NCBI RefSeq assembly: GCF_021404545.1
Contig: NZ_JAAWWD010000040.1
Location: 30,900 to 94,899 of the forward strand
Length of the DNA: 64,000 nucleotides
Direction: 5' to 3'
Source of the DNA: Aestuariivita sp.
GTDB taxonomy: Bacteria > Pseudomonadota > Alphaproteobacteria > Rhodobacterales > Rhodobacteraceae
Positions 1 through 9,094 of the stretch are shown here, one piece after another. The position numbers and the translations under genes were made by a program. The notes under the pieces are model-generated. The model searched no databases and was not told the origin of the DNA. It was given only the letters and a program-made list of their open reading frames with translations. The first letter of the stretch is position 1. Each line of letters begins with the position of its first letter.

Positions 1-1
1 C

Positions 2-748
2 GGCCAGCCTTTCGTCTATCCGCGCAACGATCTCGATTATGCGGCCAACTTCCTGCATATGTGCTTTGCCGTCCCGGCCGAGGAATATCATGTCGATCCG
101 ATCCTCAGCCGCGCGATGGACCGCATCTTTATCCTGCATGCCGATCACGAGCAGAACGCCTCGACCTCGACCGTGCGGCTTGCGTCCAGTTCCGGGGCCA
201 ACCCGTTTGCCTGTATCGCGGCAGGCATCGCCTGCCTTTGGGGCCCGGCCCATGGCGGTGCCAATCAGGCCTGTCTGGAAATGCTCAAGGAAATCGGGAC
301 GGTTGACCGGATCCCCGAATTCATAGCGCGGGCCAAGGACAAGGACGACCCGTTCCGCCTGATGGGATTTGGCCACCGGGTCTATAAGAACTTCGATCCG
401 CGCGCGACAGTGATGAAGCAATCCGCCGATGAGGTTCTGGATCTGCTGGGGATCGAGAACAACCCCCTTTTGCAGGTCGCAAAGGAACTGGAGCGGATCG
501 CGCTGGAGGATGAGTATTTCGCCGAAAAGAAGCTCTTCCCCAATGTCGACTTCTATTCCGGCATCATTCTTGAGGCGATGGGCTTTACCACGTCGATGTT
601 CACGCCGATCTTCGCGCTGAGCCGCACGGTGGGCTGGATCAGCCAGTGGAAAGAGATGATCGCCGATCCGCAAAACAAGATCGGCCGTCCGCGCCAGCTC
701 TATCTGGGCGAGACCGCGCGGGATTATGTGGATATCGAGAACCGCTGA
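2..748 (+). CDS. gltA: Citrate synthase, C-terminal part (5' end outside window)
   Basis: Type II citrate synthase condenses acetyl-CoA with oxaloacetate at the entry of the TCA cycle. The reading frame is open from base 2, so only about the last 248 residues are present. Family landmarks are clear: GPAHGGANQ carries one active-site His, [13 protein letters not shown] the second His and the oxaloacetate-binding region, and PNVDFYSG the catalytic Asp. The end ([16 protein letters not shown]) is typical of alphaproteobacterial citrate synthase. A rho-independent terminator lies about 20 bases after the stop. Identification is certain; only truncation by the window edge limits it. Confidence 0.97.
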   Translation, partial: GQPFVYPRNDLDYAANFLHMCFAVPAEEYHVDPILSRAMDRIFILHADHEQNASTSTVRLASSSGANPFACIAAGIACLWGPAHGGANQACLEMLKEIGTVDRIPEFIARAKDKDDPFRLMGFGHRVYKNFDPRATVMKQSADEVLDLLGIENNPLLQVAKELERIALEDEYFAEKKLFPNVDFYSGIILEAMGFTTSMFTPIFALSRTVGWISQWKEMIADPQNKIGRPRQLYLGETARDYVDIENR

Positions 749-769
749 TCGACCTCTCAAAGCGCTGAA

Positions 770-797
770 AGCCGTCCCGGATTGGGGCGGCTTTTTT
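770..797 (+). terminator. Rho-independent terminator of gltA
   Basis: AGCCGTCCC at 770-778 can pair with GGGGCGGCT at 784-792 (one G-U pair) around a five-base loop, followed by six T. It sits 21 bases after the gltA stop. Confidence 0.85.
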
Positions 798-834
798 CCT
801 TGTCCGGAAGGGCCCGCCGCGCCGGACCTCTACC

Positions 835-1907
835 CCCCCCTGGATCCCCGGCCCCGGCAATCGCGCGAAAGACCTCGACCGTTTCGTGATCGCGGATGTC
901 GAAATCGTAATCCACGCTGGTTTTTACGATCACCAATGCGCGGGTGCGGTCCACATAGAGGTATTGGCCCCAGATACCGATAGCGAGGACCTCGTCACGC
1001 GGGTTTTCGGGCACCCACCAGTGATACCCCTACCCAAAGGTCCAGGACGAGGCCGGGTTGTCGCCCGGCTCCAGATGCGGCGCAAAGGGCCGGGTCGACC
1101 GCGCGACCCAATCGCGTTGCACGATTTGCGTGCCGTCCCGCCCACCGTCCTCCAGAAACTGGCGCGCGAACCGACCGTAATCGCGCAACGCGGCATTCAG
1201 ACAGCAAAACAGCAGAACAACCCCGGCCCGCCCGGTGCCCCAGAACGCGTCCGCATCGGCCCCCAGAGACGGGTTTCGAGATAGCTCTGCGCAGGCATGC
1301 CTGTCGCGGCCTCCAGCACCAGGCCCAAGGCAATACTGTCTGAGCTGATATGGTCGTTATAGGCGCCAGGCACACGCACGCGCTCCAACCCGGCCAGCGT
1401 CTCTGTCATCGGTATGCCGACCGCCAACGTGAAAAAGAGCCGGTTCACATCCGAAATCGGACTGTCATAGGCCTTGTCGAAGGCCACGCCAGAGGACATG
1501 GTCAGCGCATCGCGGATCGTCACGCCCATCCGGTACTCCTCATGCGTGATGGCGCCTTGCCGGATGACCAAGAGACCGGTTGTGACCGTCTCGTCCAGAA
1601 ACCCGGAGATCTGGTGAGGTTCGCCATGATAGACATATGTCTCTGGCACGGGGTGCGTGGCCTTCTCACCCCCCCAAGACAGACGGCCTTGCCTGAACGT
1701 CGCGATACGGCAAGGCCCTGTCCATAGCGCGGAAAGCCTCCACCCTGTTCGCCTCGAAGAACTGCGTATTGCCCGCCCAATAGAGCGAATCTCGCAGCCA
1801 GATCCCGCCGCCGATCGCGAGAATGAGGAGAAGGCCAAGAACGCCGAGGCCGATGCGCAGGGCCAGGCGTTTCGCGATATTTGTATGCCTTTCGTGCTTT
1901 TGGTCAT
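835..1907 (-). pseudogene. Decayed serine hydrolase of the beta-lactamase/6-aminohexanoate hydrolase class
   Basis: Homology is spread over different leftward frames. The N-terminal membrane segment (LGVLGLLLILAIGGGIW) is in one frame. After a 7-C run near 1669-1675 the frame changes to HQISGFLDETVTTGLLVIRQ and then RDALTMSSGVAFDKAYD. Near 1180-1260 the frame changes again to DYGRFARQFLEDGG. A TAG near 1029 interrupts before the C-terminal GQYLYVDRTRALVIVKTS. The text also jumps from HEEYR directly to MGVTIRDALTM, and the segment that normally holds the nucleophile motif Ser-x-x-Lys is absent. ATG at 1907 is the likely original start, although a further small shift is needed to reach the membrane segment. 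Clearly non-functional; the exact 3' limit is uncertain. Confidence 0.85.
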
Positions 1908-1977
1908 GTCCGGCCTTTGGGTATGATCGCGCAATCCCTTTTCAAAGCGGCGAGTCGTCAATGACATATAGAATCTC

Positions 1978-2760
1978 GTGAACGATACGCCGATCCGCTT
2001 TGCCCTGAGCGAGGCGCGAACGCTGGGCCAAAGCGCGCGCTTCTGGCTGATCCTTTTTACGGTGACGGCCCTCATCGCGCTGACCGGGCCCTTTGGCACC
2101 TATCTGTCGATGTCCCTGCCCGAGCGCGTGCTCTATTGGACCTGCGCTGCCTTGGGCGGGTTCTGGCTGGGCCTGCTCACGTCGATGACCCTGTCCACGT
2201 GGCTTGAGGATCTGGGGCTTGGGCCGTACCTTTCCATCGGTCTTGGCGGGCTCGGTGGGGGTGGCGCGATCGCGGTCCTGCTGGGTGGGCTGGAGGTCGT
2301 GTTCTCCGGCGACCCATTCCTGGGCGCCACCTGGCGGATGCTGCCCAATGCCTGCATCATCGCCGTGATGATCGCGGGGCTATACGAGGTGATCGCGACA
2401 AGGCAGGCAGATCCTCCCCCGCACCCCGAAACCCTCGGGACTGGCCCCGATTGGCGTGCACGGCTTCCAGCGCAGATCGGGCAGGACCTGATCCTGCTGC
2501 ATGCGCAGGATCACTATGTCCGAGCGCAAACCACCCTTGGAGAGGCGCTTGTCCGAAGCTCGATGACCCAGGCCGCAGACGCGTTGGGCCCGCTTGGAAT
2601 GCGCGTACATAAATCCTGGTGGGTTGCCTTTGCCCAAATGGACCGGGTGGTCTACCGCGACGGCGCGCCGAAACTGATGCTCAGATCAGGTGAAGCGATT
2701 CCCGTCGGGCGCAGCTATCGGCGCGATGTGCGCACTGCCATGCGCGCCCGGTCTGACTGA
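1978..2760 (+). CDS. LytTR-domain membrane regulator
   Basis: 260 residues starting at GTG. The first half has about four hydrophobic segments (for example LILFTVTALIALTGPFGTYL and AIAVLLGGLEVVF). The C-terminal hundred residues form a LytTR DNA-binding domain: LILLHAQDHYVRAQTTLGEALVRSSM, then GMRVHKSWWVAF and IPVGRSYRRDV. Membrane-anchored LytTR proteins usually control a few nearby genes. The gene diverges from the decayed serine hydrolase, which may have been a target. No response-regulator receiver domain is present. The ligand or signal cannot be deduced. Confidence 0.85.
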   Translation: MNDTPIRFALSEARTLGQSARFWLILFTVTALIALTGPFGTYLSMSLPERVLYWTCAALGGFWLGLLTSMTLSTWLEDLGLGPYLSIGLGGLGGGGAIAVLLGGLEVVFSGDPFLGATWRMLPNACIIAVMIAGLYEVIATRQADPPPHPETLGTGPDWRARLPAQIGQDLILLHAQDHYVRAQTTLGEALVRSSMTQAADALGPLGMRVHKSWWVAFAQMDRVVYRDGAPKLMLRSGEAIPVGRSYRRDVRTAMRARSD

Positions 2761-2800
2761 CCCGGGCGCAACGGCAGATCATCCCACGATGAGCGAGACC

Positions 2801-3577
2801 TCAGCGCCCCTCGAACCGGGCGGGGCGTTTTTCGGTAAAGGCCAGGACCCCTTCCTTGAAGTCGCGCGACTTGCCGCAGGCACCTTGCAATTTCGCCTCT
2901 TGGGTCAGCTGTGCATCGAGCGTGTTGTCCCAGCTGCCGCGAATGGCCTCCTTGACCGCCCTGTAGGCTTCGGTCGGACCCGATGCGAGATGGGCGGCCC
3001 GGGCCTTCCAACTGGCCTCAAATGACGACGCAGGCACCGCTTCCCAGATCATGCCCCAGTCATCGGCCTGACGCGCGGTGATCTTGTCGGCGAACAGGGC
3101 CGCGCCCATCGCCTTGGCCGATCCCATCTGGCGCGGCATGAAATAGGTTCCGCCCGCATCGGGGATCAGACCGATCCGGGTAAAGGCCTGGAGGAAATAG
3201 GCCTCTTCGGACGCGATGACCACATCGGCGGCCAACGCCATATTGGCCCCGGCCCCGGCAGCCGCACCGTTCACCGCCGCGATCGTCGGCACCGGGCAAT
3301 CATAGATCGCGCGCAGCATCGGACCGTATTCATCGCGCAGCGTCCGTTCCAGATCGAGGTTTGCGGCGCTTGCCCGGTCGCCCAGATCCTGGCCCGAACA
3401 AAAGGCCTTGCCTGCGCCGGTAATCACCAGCACCCGCGCCGCCTGCCCCGCCGCCCTGGCGGCATGGGCGACCTCGGCCCGCATCTGCGTGGTCAGCGCG
3501 TTGTACTTTTCCGGCCGGTTCAGCGTCAGAACGGCCACGCCGTCGGTGGTTTCAAGCGTGATGGTCTGGTAGTCCAT
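2801..3577 (-). CDS. Enoyl-CoA hydratase/isomerase, PaaG-like
   Basis: 258 residues of the crotonase superfamily. CSGQDLGDR and NGAAAGAGANMALAADVVIA form the oxyanion hole. The Asp of GLIPDAGGTYFMPR matches the catalytic acid of PaaG-type 2-(1,2-epoxy-1,2-dihydrophenyl)acetyl-CoA isomerases. The start is placed at MDYQTITLE rather than 13 codons upstream, because this aligns with the usual family N-terminus. No other phenylacetate catabolic gene is nearby, so a general acyl-CoA hydratase/isomerase role remains possible. Confidence 0.88.
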   Translation of the reverse strand: MDYQTITLETTDGVAVLTLNRPEKYNALTTQMRAEVAHAARAAGQAARVLVITGAGKAFCSGQDLGDRASAANLDLERTLRDEYGPMLRAIYDCPVPTIAAVNGAAAGAGANMALAADVVIASEEAYFLQAFTRIGLIPDAGGTYFMPRQMGSAKAMGAALFADKITARQADDWGMIWEAVPASSFEASWKARAAHLASGPTEAYRAVKEAIRGSWDNTLDAQLTQEAKLQGACGKSRDFKEGVLAFTEKRPARFEGR

Positions 3578-3655
3578 GACCGGTCTCCCCTGCGATCCTT
3601 GTCGTTCGGGGGACACTCTACGGATCGCGCGCCGGAGCGCCAGCCCAACCGCGCG

Positions 3656-4132
3656 TCATTCCTCTAGAATACGTTTGAGCCGCGCGCTCTCTTCCGGGCT
3701 CAGCCCGGCCTCCTGCAAGGGTTCGGCCTTTTCGCGGCCACGCAGATAGGTGAACGCGACCGCCGCCGCCAGCAGCAGCATGAAGGGCCCCGCCGCCCAT
3801 AAAAGCCAGTTCGAGCCGGTGAATTTGGGCTGAAGCAGCACATATTCGCCATACCGGTCGACCACGAAGGTGATCACCTCGTCATCATCGTCTCCGGCCA
3901 CCAGCCGTTCACGCACCAAAAGGCGCAGGTCACGGGCCAGATCGGCATTGCTTTCATCGATGCTTTCGTTCCGGCAAACCAGACATCTGAGCCCCTTGGA
4001 AAGCTCGCGCGCTCGCTCCTCAAGGGCCGGATCGGCAAGGATCTCGTCGGGTTGAACGGCCTGCACGGGTACTGCAAGAACCGGCAACGCCAGAACAAGG
4101 CCCAGCACCGTCGCTTGGATCCAGCCCCTCAT
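3656..4132 (-). CDS. ccmH: Cytochrome c maturation protein CcmH
   Basis: 158-residue periplasmic thioredox-active subunit of the system I cytochrome c haem lyase. A signal/anchor segment (TVLGLVLALPVLAV) is followed by the diagnostic LRCLVCRN motif (C-x-x-C that reduces apocytochrome haem-binding cysteines) and a C-terminal membrane segment (LLWAAGPFMLLLAAAVAF). The start ATG overlaps the ccmF stop in an ATGA, showing translational coupling. Confidence 0.95.
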   Translation of the reverse strand: MRGWIQATVLGLVLALPVLAVPVQAVQPDEILADPALEERARELSKGLRCLVCRNESIDESNADLARDLRLLVRERLVAGDDDDEVITFVVDRYGEYVLLQPKFTGSNWLLWAAGPFMLLLAAAVAFTYLRGREKAEPLQEAGLSPEESARLKRILEE

Positions 4133-6090
4133 TCCGCGGGCACCCCGTCCGGCACCTTGCGCGCCCCTGCCGCCACCCGGAACCGCCGATCGGTCAGACT
4201 GAGAAGCCCGCCCAGTGACATCAGAAGCGTGCCTGCCCACATCCAGTTCGCGAACGGTTTGACGTAAGTCCGGATCACCCAGCCGCCATTGGCCTGCGGA
4301 TCGCCGATCACCACATAAACGTCGCGGAACACGCGGTAATCAATCGCCGCTTCGGTTGTGGGCATCTGGGCTACTGGATATTCCCGCTTTTCCGGGCGCA
4401 GCTGACCCAGCGCGCGCCCGTTCTTTTCGAGCGTGATAAAGCCCATCGTGGAGTAGTAATTGGGTCCCTGAACATCGCGCACATCGTCAAGCGTCATGGT
4501 GAACCCGGCCACCTCGAAGGTTTCGCCGATCTGGACCACGCGGATGTCGTCCTGTTTCCATGCGACCAGCCCACAGATGGCGAAAAAGGTCACACCCATG
4601 CCGAAATGCGCGGTAGCCTTGCCCCAATCGGCGCGCGGCAGACGGGTCAACCGGCTCAGATCGCGGGTTTTTCCTGTGCGCGACCACAGATCGATCACCG
4701 CACCCATGGTGATCCATGCGCCCATAAAGACGCCCAGCGGACCCAGCGCACTGCGATCTGTCTGGATTGCCCAGACCAGCGCACCGAGGGCCAGCGCAAA
4801 CACAAAGGGAATGCGCAACGGACGCCAGGCCTTGCCCAGCGATCCGCGTTTCCAGGGGATCATCGCCCCAACCGGCAGGATCAGACCCAACACCACCATG
4901 AACGGCGTGAACGCCATGTCGAAGAACGGCGGCCCGACGGTCAGCTTGCGGTCAAAGAACATCTCGGCAATCACCGGCCACATGGTGCCGACAAAGACCA
5001 CGAAACAGCTCACCGCCAACAGGACGTTATTGGCCAGAAGAGCGCTCTCGCGGCTGACGACGCCAAAGACGCCCTTGGCCTCCATCGCGCGGGCGCGCAG
5101 GGCATACAAGGTCAGCGCGCCACCGGTGAAGAACACCATGATCATCAGGATAAAGACGCCCCGCTCAGGGTCATTTGCAAAGGCATGCACCGAGGTGAGC
5201 AGCCCCGAGCGGACGATGAACGTCCCCACAAGGCTGAACCCGAATGCCAGGATCGCCAACAGGATGGTCCAGCTTTTCAGCGCCTCGCGTTTTTCCACCA
5301 CGATCGCCGAATGAAGCAGCGCCGCCGCCAGCAGCCAGGGCATGAACGAAGCATTCTCGACCGGATCCCAGAACCAGAAACCGCCCCAGCCCAGCTCGTA
5401 ATAGGCCCACCAGGACCCCATGCCGATGCCGATGGTCAAAAACACCCAGGCCGCCAGTGTCCAGGGGCGCACCCAACGTCCCCAGGCGGCGTCCACGCGC
5501 CCCTCTATCAGGGCAGCCACCGCAAAGGAGAACGCCATCGAAAGGCCGACATATCCCAGATAGAGGAACGGCGGGTGAAACGCCAAACCCGGATCCTGCA
5601 AAAGCGGGTTCAGATCCTGCCCGTCCAGCGGCGGCACGGCCAGTCGCAAAAACGGGTTCGAGGTAAAGATGATAAAGGCGAAAAACGCAACGCCGATCGA
5701 CGCCTGCACCGCCAGCACCCGCGCCTTGAGCGTGGGCGGCAGATTCCCCCCGAACCATGCAGCCATCGCCCCAAAGAGGGCAACGATCAGCACCCAAAGC
5801 AGCATCGACCCTTCGTGGTTCCCCCATGTGCCGGTGATCTTGTAGATCATCGGTTTGGCGGAATGGCTGTTCAGCGTCACCAGTCTGAGCGAGAAATCCG
5901 AAGTCACAAAAGCCCAGGTCAGCGCCGCAAAGGCAAAGGCGGTCAACAAGAACTGGATCATCGCGGCCGGTTCGGCCACCGCCATCCACCCTGTCCAGCG
6001 TTTATGCGCCCCGACCAGGGGAACGACGGTCTGCACAATCGCCACCATAAAGGCGAGGATGAGCGCGAAATGTCCAAGCTCTGTAATCAT
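4129..6090 (-). CDS. ccmF: Haem lyase subunit CcmF
   Basis: 653-residue polytopic membrane protein that attaches haem to apocytochrome c together with CcmH. The Trp-rich haem-handling motif is visible (WGGFWFWDPVENASFMPWL), as are GTWGNHEGSMLLWVLI and the many membrane segments expected for this length. It lies upstream of and overlaps ccmH. The holin and endolysin genes separate it from ccmE, so the ccm genes are split here. Confidence 0.97.
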   Translation of the reverse strand: MITELGHFALILAFMVAIVQTVVPLVGAHKRWTGWMAVAEPAAMIQFLLTAFAFAALTWAFVTSDFSLRLVTLNSHSAKPMIYKITGTWGNHEGSMLLWVLIVALFGAMAAWFGGNLPPTLKARVLAVQASIGVAFFAFIIFTSNPFLRLAVPPLDGQDLNPLLQDPGLAFHPPFLYLGYVGLSMAFSFAVAALIEGRVDAAWGRWVRPWTLAAWVFLTIGIGMGSWWAYYELGWGGFWFWDPVENASFMPWLLAAALLHSAIVVEKREALKSWTILLAILAFGFSLVGTFIVRSGLLTSVHAFANDPERGVFILMIMVFFTGGALTLYALRARAMEAKGVFGVVSRESALLANNVLLAVSCFVVFVGTMWPVIAEMFFDRKLTVGPPFFDMAFTPFMVVLGLILPVGAMIPWKRGSLGKAWRPLRIPFVFALALGALVWAIQTDRSALGPLGVFMGAWITMGAVIDLWSRTGKTRDLSRLTRLPRADWGKATAHFGMGVTFFAICGLVAWKQDDIRVVQIGETFEVAGFTMTLDDVRDVQGPNYYSTMGFITLEKNGRALGQLRPEKREYPVAQMPTTEAAIDYRVFRDVYVVIGDPQANGGWVIRTYVKPFANWMWAGTLLMSLGGLLSLTDRRFRVAAGARKVPDGVPAE

Positions 6091-6165
6091 ATGGCGAATA
6101 TAGAGACCGCCGCAGGCCGCGCCAAACGCTTTCGGTGCGAATAGATCACATTGTCGCGGGCAGGC

Positions 6166-6744
6166 TCAGCGCAGGCGCGCGTTCTTCCAGGCATCCAAGG
6201 CGGGATTGGCATCCGCGCGCATCGCCGCAACGCCCAGATCGGCATCGACGCCGGTACCGGCAACGCCGGGTGTGTCTGCCCGCATTTCGCGCAATGTGCC
6301 GATATTGGCCATGACCTCTGGCACCCGCGCGATGGTTGTTGCCAGTTCGCGTTGAAAATCCTGGGACTTGGTCTGGTGGCGGGCCCCAAAGTAAAACGAC
6401 ACGATCACCCCCAGCAACCACCAAAGCGGCTCGGGCACCAGGGCAATGCCCTGCATCCGCTCGGCAAACCACAGCGGGTCGATCATCGCGGCCAGAAACA
6501 ATCCCAAGGTCCCCAGTGCCAGCGCAGGGCGCGGCACCCGGTTGACCGCATCCATGATCCGGTCGAACCCGCCGCGGCGGGCGCCCGCGAATTCCGCCCC
6601 GAATTGCTGCATCGCCTGGGATTGCGCCGCCACCGCGCGCGCGGCTCCGGCCTCGGCATTTTCGCGAAAGACCTCCGCCGTCTCAACCACCACATTGCGC
6701 CCATCTCCAAACAGCGCGCTTAACAGACGCCCGATCAGACCCAT
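6166..6744 (-). CDS. Holin of the GTA-release 3TM family
   Basis: 192 residues. An N-terminal amphipathic and Ala-rich part (residues about 1-60) is followed by hydrophobic segments ALALGTLGLFLAAMI and PLWWLLGVIVSFYFGARH and a charged tail. This pattern, plus the overlapping cell-wall hydrolase upstream, matches the holin family used for release of gene transfer agents in Rhodobacter capsulatus, where the lysis genes sit away from the capsid cluster. The start MGLIGRLLSALFG overlaps the end of the endolysin gene by ten bases. No capsid genes are in the window. Confidence 0.85.
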   Translation of the reverse strand: MGLIGRLLSALFGDGRNVVVETAEVFRENAEAGAARAVAAQSQAMQQFGAEFAGARRGGFDRIMDAVNRVPRPALALGTLGLFLAAMIDPLWFAERMQGIALVPEPLWWLLGVIVSFYFGARHQTKSQDFQRELATTIARVPEVMANIGTLREMRADTPGVAGTGVDADLGVAAMRADANPALDAWKNARLR

Positions 6745-7355
6745 GACGCCACCCGCGCGCGGAACGCGTCCCCACTCAGATGATAACGTGGGCTCAGGAA
6801 CTCTTCGGCGCGCGTGATCCATCCGCCCTTGCCGCCCGCCCGGGTGCGCGCGTATTTGCGGCTGGCCGGACGGCGATCCGCGATGCGGAAGTAATAGTTG
6901 CGCCGCGCCACCCCATAGGCATCGCGCAGCGCAATCGGATCGGGCGCTGCCGCATCCTGCGCCGCCCCGGCCGTCTGGGGGCCAAGCGCGCCATCGACCG
7001 CTACCGCGTAACCCATGTCGCGCAAAAGCCGTTGCAGGATCTTGACCGCGTTGCCGCCCGCATTGACATACATGTCAAACACGCTGGGCCGCAAAATCTC
7101 CGGCAGAAGGCCGATCCGCGGTTTGTCAAAGTAATGCGTGATGAAGATCTCGACCGCCTGCGACCGGCTCAGCGCACGTATATCCGCCACGTCGATCTCA
7201 CCATCGCCGGTCAGATCCAAACCCAACCGCCGCATGGTGTGGATCGTGACACCGAACTTGGTCGCCCCGCCGGGATCGTCGGGATCGTCGGGATCGTTCA
7301 CAAACCCGCCCTCCCGGTCAACAATCTCTTCGGCAATCTGCCGTACTGTCATCAT
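6735..7355 (-). CDS. GH108-type peptidoglycan hydrolase (GTA endolysin)
   Basis: 206 residues. The N-terminal IVDREGGFVNDPDDPDDPGGATKFGVT carries the catalytic Glu of glycoside hydrolase family 108 (EGG motif). The C-terminal DGALGPQTAGAA region is the peptidoglycan-binding part that normally follows. Between them is a loop DLTGDGEIDVADIRALS that looks like a dockerin/EF-hand calcium site. The gene overlaps the holin gene, forming a holin-endolysin lysis cassette without phage structural genes. The likely role is timed lysis for gene transfer agent release. Confidence 0.88.
   Translation of the reverse strand: MMTVRQIAEEIVDREGGFVNDPDDPDDPGGATKFGVTIHTMRRLGLDLTGDGEIDVADIRALSRSQAVEIFITHYFDKPRIGLLPEILRPSVFDMYVNAGGNAVKILQRLLRDMGYAVAVDGALGPQTAGAAQDAAAPDPIALRDAYGVARRNYYFRIADRRPASRKYARTRAGGKGGWITRAEEFLSPRYHLSGDAFRARVASWV
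7271..7297 (-). repeat. Three 9-bp tandem units inside the endolysin gene
   Basis: The codons for Asp-Pro-Asp are repeated nearly identically three times (GATCCCGAC units on the minus strand), giving DPDDPDDPGG directly after the catalytic EGG region. The tract keeps the frame, so copy-number change would alter only the acidic loop length. Confidence 0.7.
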
Positions 7356-7493
7356 CGCGCAGCTCCCGTGTTTTCACGGCCCGACGCTGCCCAAAAATGA
7401 TTAACGCGCGGCTAGAGCACCGCGCGCTTCAAACAGTCCCCTGCTTCTTCTTGCCAAAAATACGCGCCGAAGGCATGGCCCCGCAGGGGCCAT

Positions 7494-7985
7494 TCAGCTG
7501 TCGCTGGCCGCCCCATACCCGGTCTCGCCGTAACCCGCGCCCTCCGAGCCCCGCTCTTTGTAGATACCTTGCTCCTTGAGCGCGTCGATCACCTCGGCGG
7601 GCATGTAGGTTTCGTCATGTTTGGCAAGGATTTCCGTGGCTTCAAAGACACCGTTGATATAGCTTCCTGTGCCCACCATGCCTTCATTCTCGGTAAACAG
7701 ATCCGGCAGGACCCCCGTGAACGTCACCGGCACCGAGGCCCCGCCATCGGTCACCGAAAACCGAATGGTCTTGCCCTCACCGCGTATGATCGAGCCTTCC
7801 TCGACCAACCCGCCGATGCGAAATACCTCATCGGGCCCCGGCGGTTCGGCCATGATCTGACTGGGTGCGCGGAAAAAGTTGATGCCGTCGCGCATCGCAT
7901 AGCCGATCATTGCCGTCGACAGGATCAGCGCCACGGTCGCCACCGCGATCACCTGGATCCGCCGCTGTTTCTTCAAGCTCTTCAT
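7494..7985 (-). CDS. ccmE: Cytochrome c-type biogenesis haem chaperone CcmE
   Basis: 163 residues. An N-terminal membrane anchor (VIAVATVALILSTAMIGYA) precedes the OB-fold (FRIGGLVEEGSI, FSVTDGG, VTFTGVLPDLF) and the haem-attaching LAKHDETYMP motif with its covalent His and nearby Tyr. It passes haem to CcmF. It lies immediately downstream of argC (8-bp gap) and upstream of the endolysin gene. Confidence 0.96.
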   Translation of the reverse strand: MKSLKKQRRIQVIAVATVALILSTAMIGYAMRDGINFFRAPSQIMAEPPGPDEVFRIGGLVEEGSIIRGEGKTIRFSVTDGGASVPVTFTGVLPDLFTENEGMVGTGSYINGVFEATEILAKHDETYMPAEVIDALKEQGIYKERGSEGAGYGETGYGAASDS

Positions 7986-7992
7986 GTCACCC

Positions 7993-9021
7993 TCATGGGA
8001 ACAGGGGGGCCATCAACAGCCCTTCCGTCTCCGACTCACCTAAGATCAGGTTAGCATTTTGCAACGCCTGCCCACTGCTACCTTTTGTCAGGTTATCCAG
8101 CACCGTGACCACGATGGTCCGGCCCGTAATCCGGTCGGGCACCACGCCGATATGGCAAAAGTTCGAGCCGCGCACATGATGGGTCGAAGGTGTCTCGCCC
8201 AGAGGCAGCACGGCAAGAAACGGCTCATCGGCATAGGCCTCGGCAAAGGCCCGGTGGATCGCCTGCGCCTCGCCCCTCAGATAGGCCGTAGCCAGAATGC
8301 CCCGGTTGGCGGGGATCAGATGCGGGGTGAACTGAACCTGCACGGGCCGCCCCGCGAGGCGCGAGAACTCCTGATCGAACTCCCCCAGATGCCGGTGCGT
8401 GCCGCCCACCGCATAGGCGTGATAGCCCTCGGACAGTTCCGCATGCAGCAGGTTTTCCTTCAGCGACCGCCCTGCCCCCGACACTGCGCATTTCAGGTCC
8501 AGAATGATCTCATCGAGATCGATCACACCGGCGGCGATCAGCGGCCGCAGGGCGAACTGCCCCGCGGCCGCGTTACACCCCGTGCCCGCCACCAGCCGGG
8601 CCTGCGCGATCTGTTCGCGGTAGAACTCCGTCAGCCCGTAAACCGCCTCCCGCTGCATCTCCACCGCGCTATGGGCGTTGCCGTACCATGTGGCATAGGC
8701 CTCCGGGTCGCGCAGCCGGAAATCCGCCGAAAGGTCGATGATCTTTAGATCCGCAGGCAGGGCAGAAATCACCTGCTGGCTGGTTTTGTGGGGCAGCGCG
8801 CAAAAACACAGGTCAATCGCCGCAAAGTCGATCTCGTCGATCTTACAGAGCTTTGGCAGCTCCATATGGCGCAGATGCGGAAAAACCTGCGCCATGTGCA
8901 TGCCTGCCTTACGGTCCGCAGCCAGGGCCGCGATCTCGATCGTGGGATGTCCGGCGATCAGCCGGATGAGTTCGGCGCCGGTATAGCCGGAGGCGCCCAG
9001 AATAGCGACGTTATGGGTCAT
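7993..9021 (-). CDS. argC: N-acetyl-gamma-glutamyl-phosphate reductase
   Basis: 342 residues, third step of arginine synthesis. [13 protein letters not shown] is the NADP-binding start, [15 protein letters not shown] carries the catalytic Cys, and [12 protein letters not shown] and [12 protein letters not shown] are typical of the longer ArgC type. It is followed at 8 bases by ccmE. Confidence 0.96.
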   Translation of the reverse strand: MTHNVAILGASGYTGAELIRLIAGHPTIEIAALAADRKAGMHMAQVFPHLRHMELPKLCKIDEIDFAAIDLCFCALPHKTSQQVISALPADLKIIDLSADFRLRDPEAYATWYGNAHSAVEMQREAVYGLTEFYREQIAQARLVAGTGCNAAAGQFALRPLIAAGVIDLDEIILDLKCAVSGAGRSLKENLLHAELSEGYHAYAVGGTHRHLGEFDQEFSRLAGRPVQVQFTPHLIPANRGILATAYLRGEAQAIHRAFAEAYADEPFLAVLPLGETPSTHHVRGSNFCHIGVVPDRITGRTIVVTVLDNLTKGSSGQALQNANLILGESETEGLLMAPLFP

Positions 9022-9094
9022 GTTCGTGTCCGTTCTCGGATGCGCTGAATGAGGTCCAGCGTCAGGTCAACTGTCAAAAAGCAGGAAGAGGCCA

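Noticed and set aside
4606..6144. Long rightward open frame (512 codons) opposite ccmF
   Set aside because: High-GC antisense shadow; composition rich in Arg, His and Gln with no family features, while ccmF is certain.
7399..7405. CtrA-like half site GATTAAC upstream of the endolysin gene
   Set aside because: Only one half of the TTAA-N7-TTAA motif is present, so not supported.
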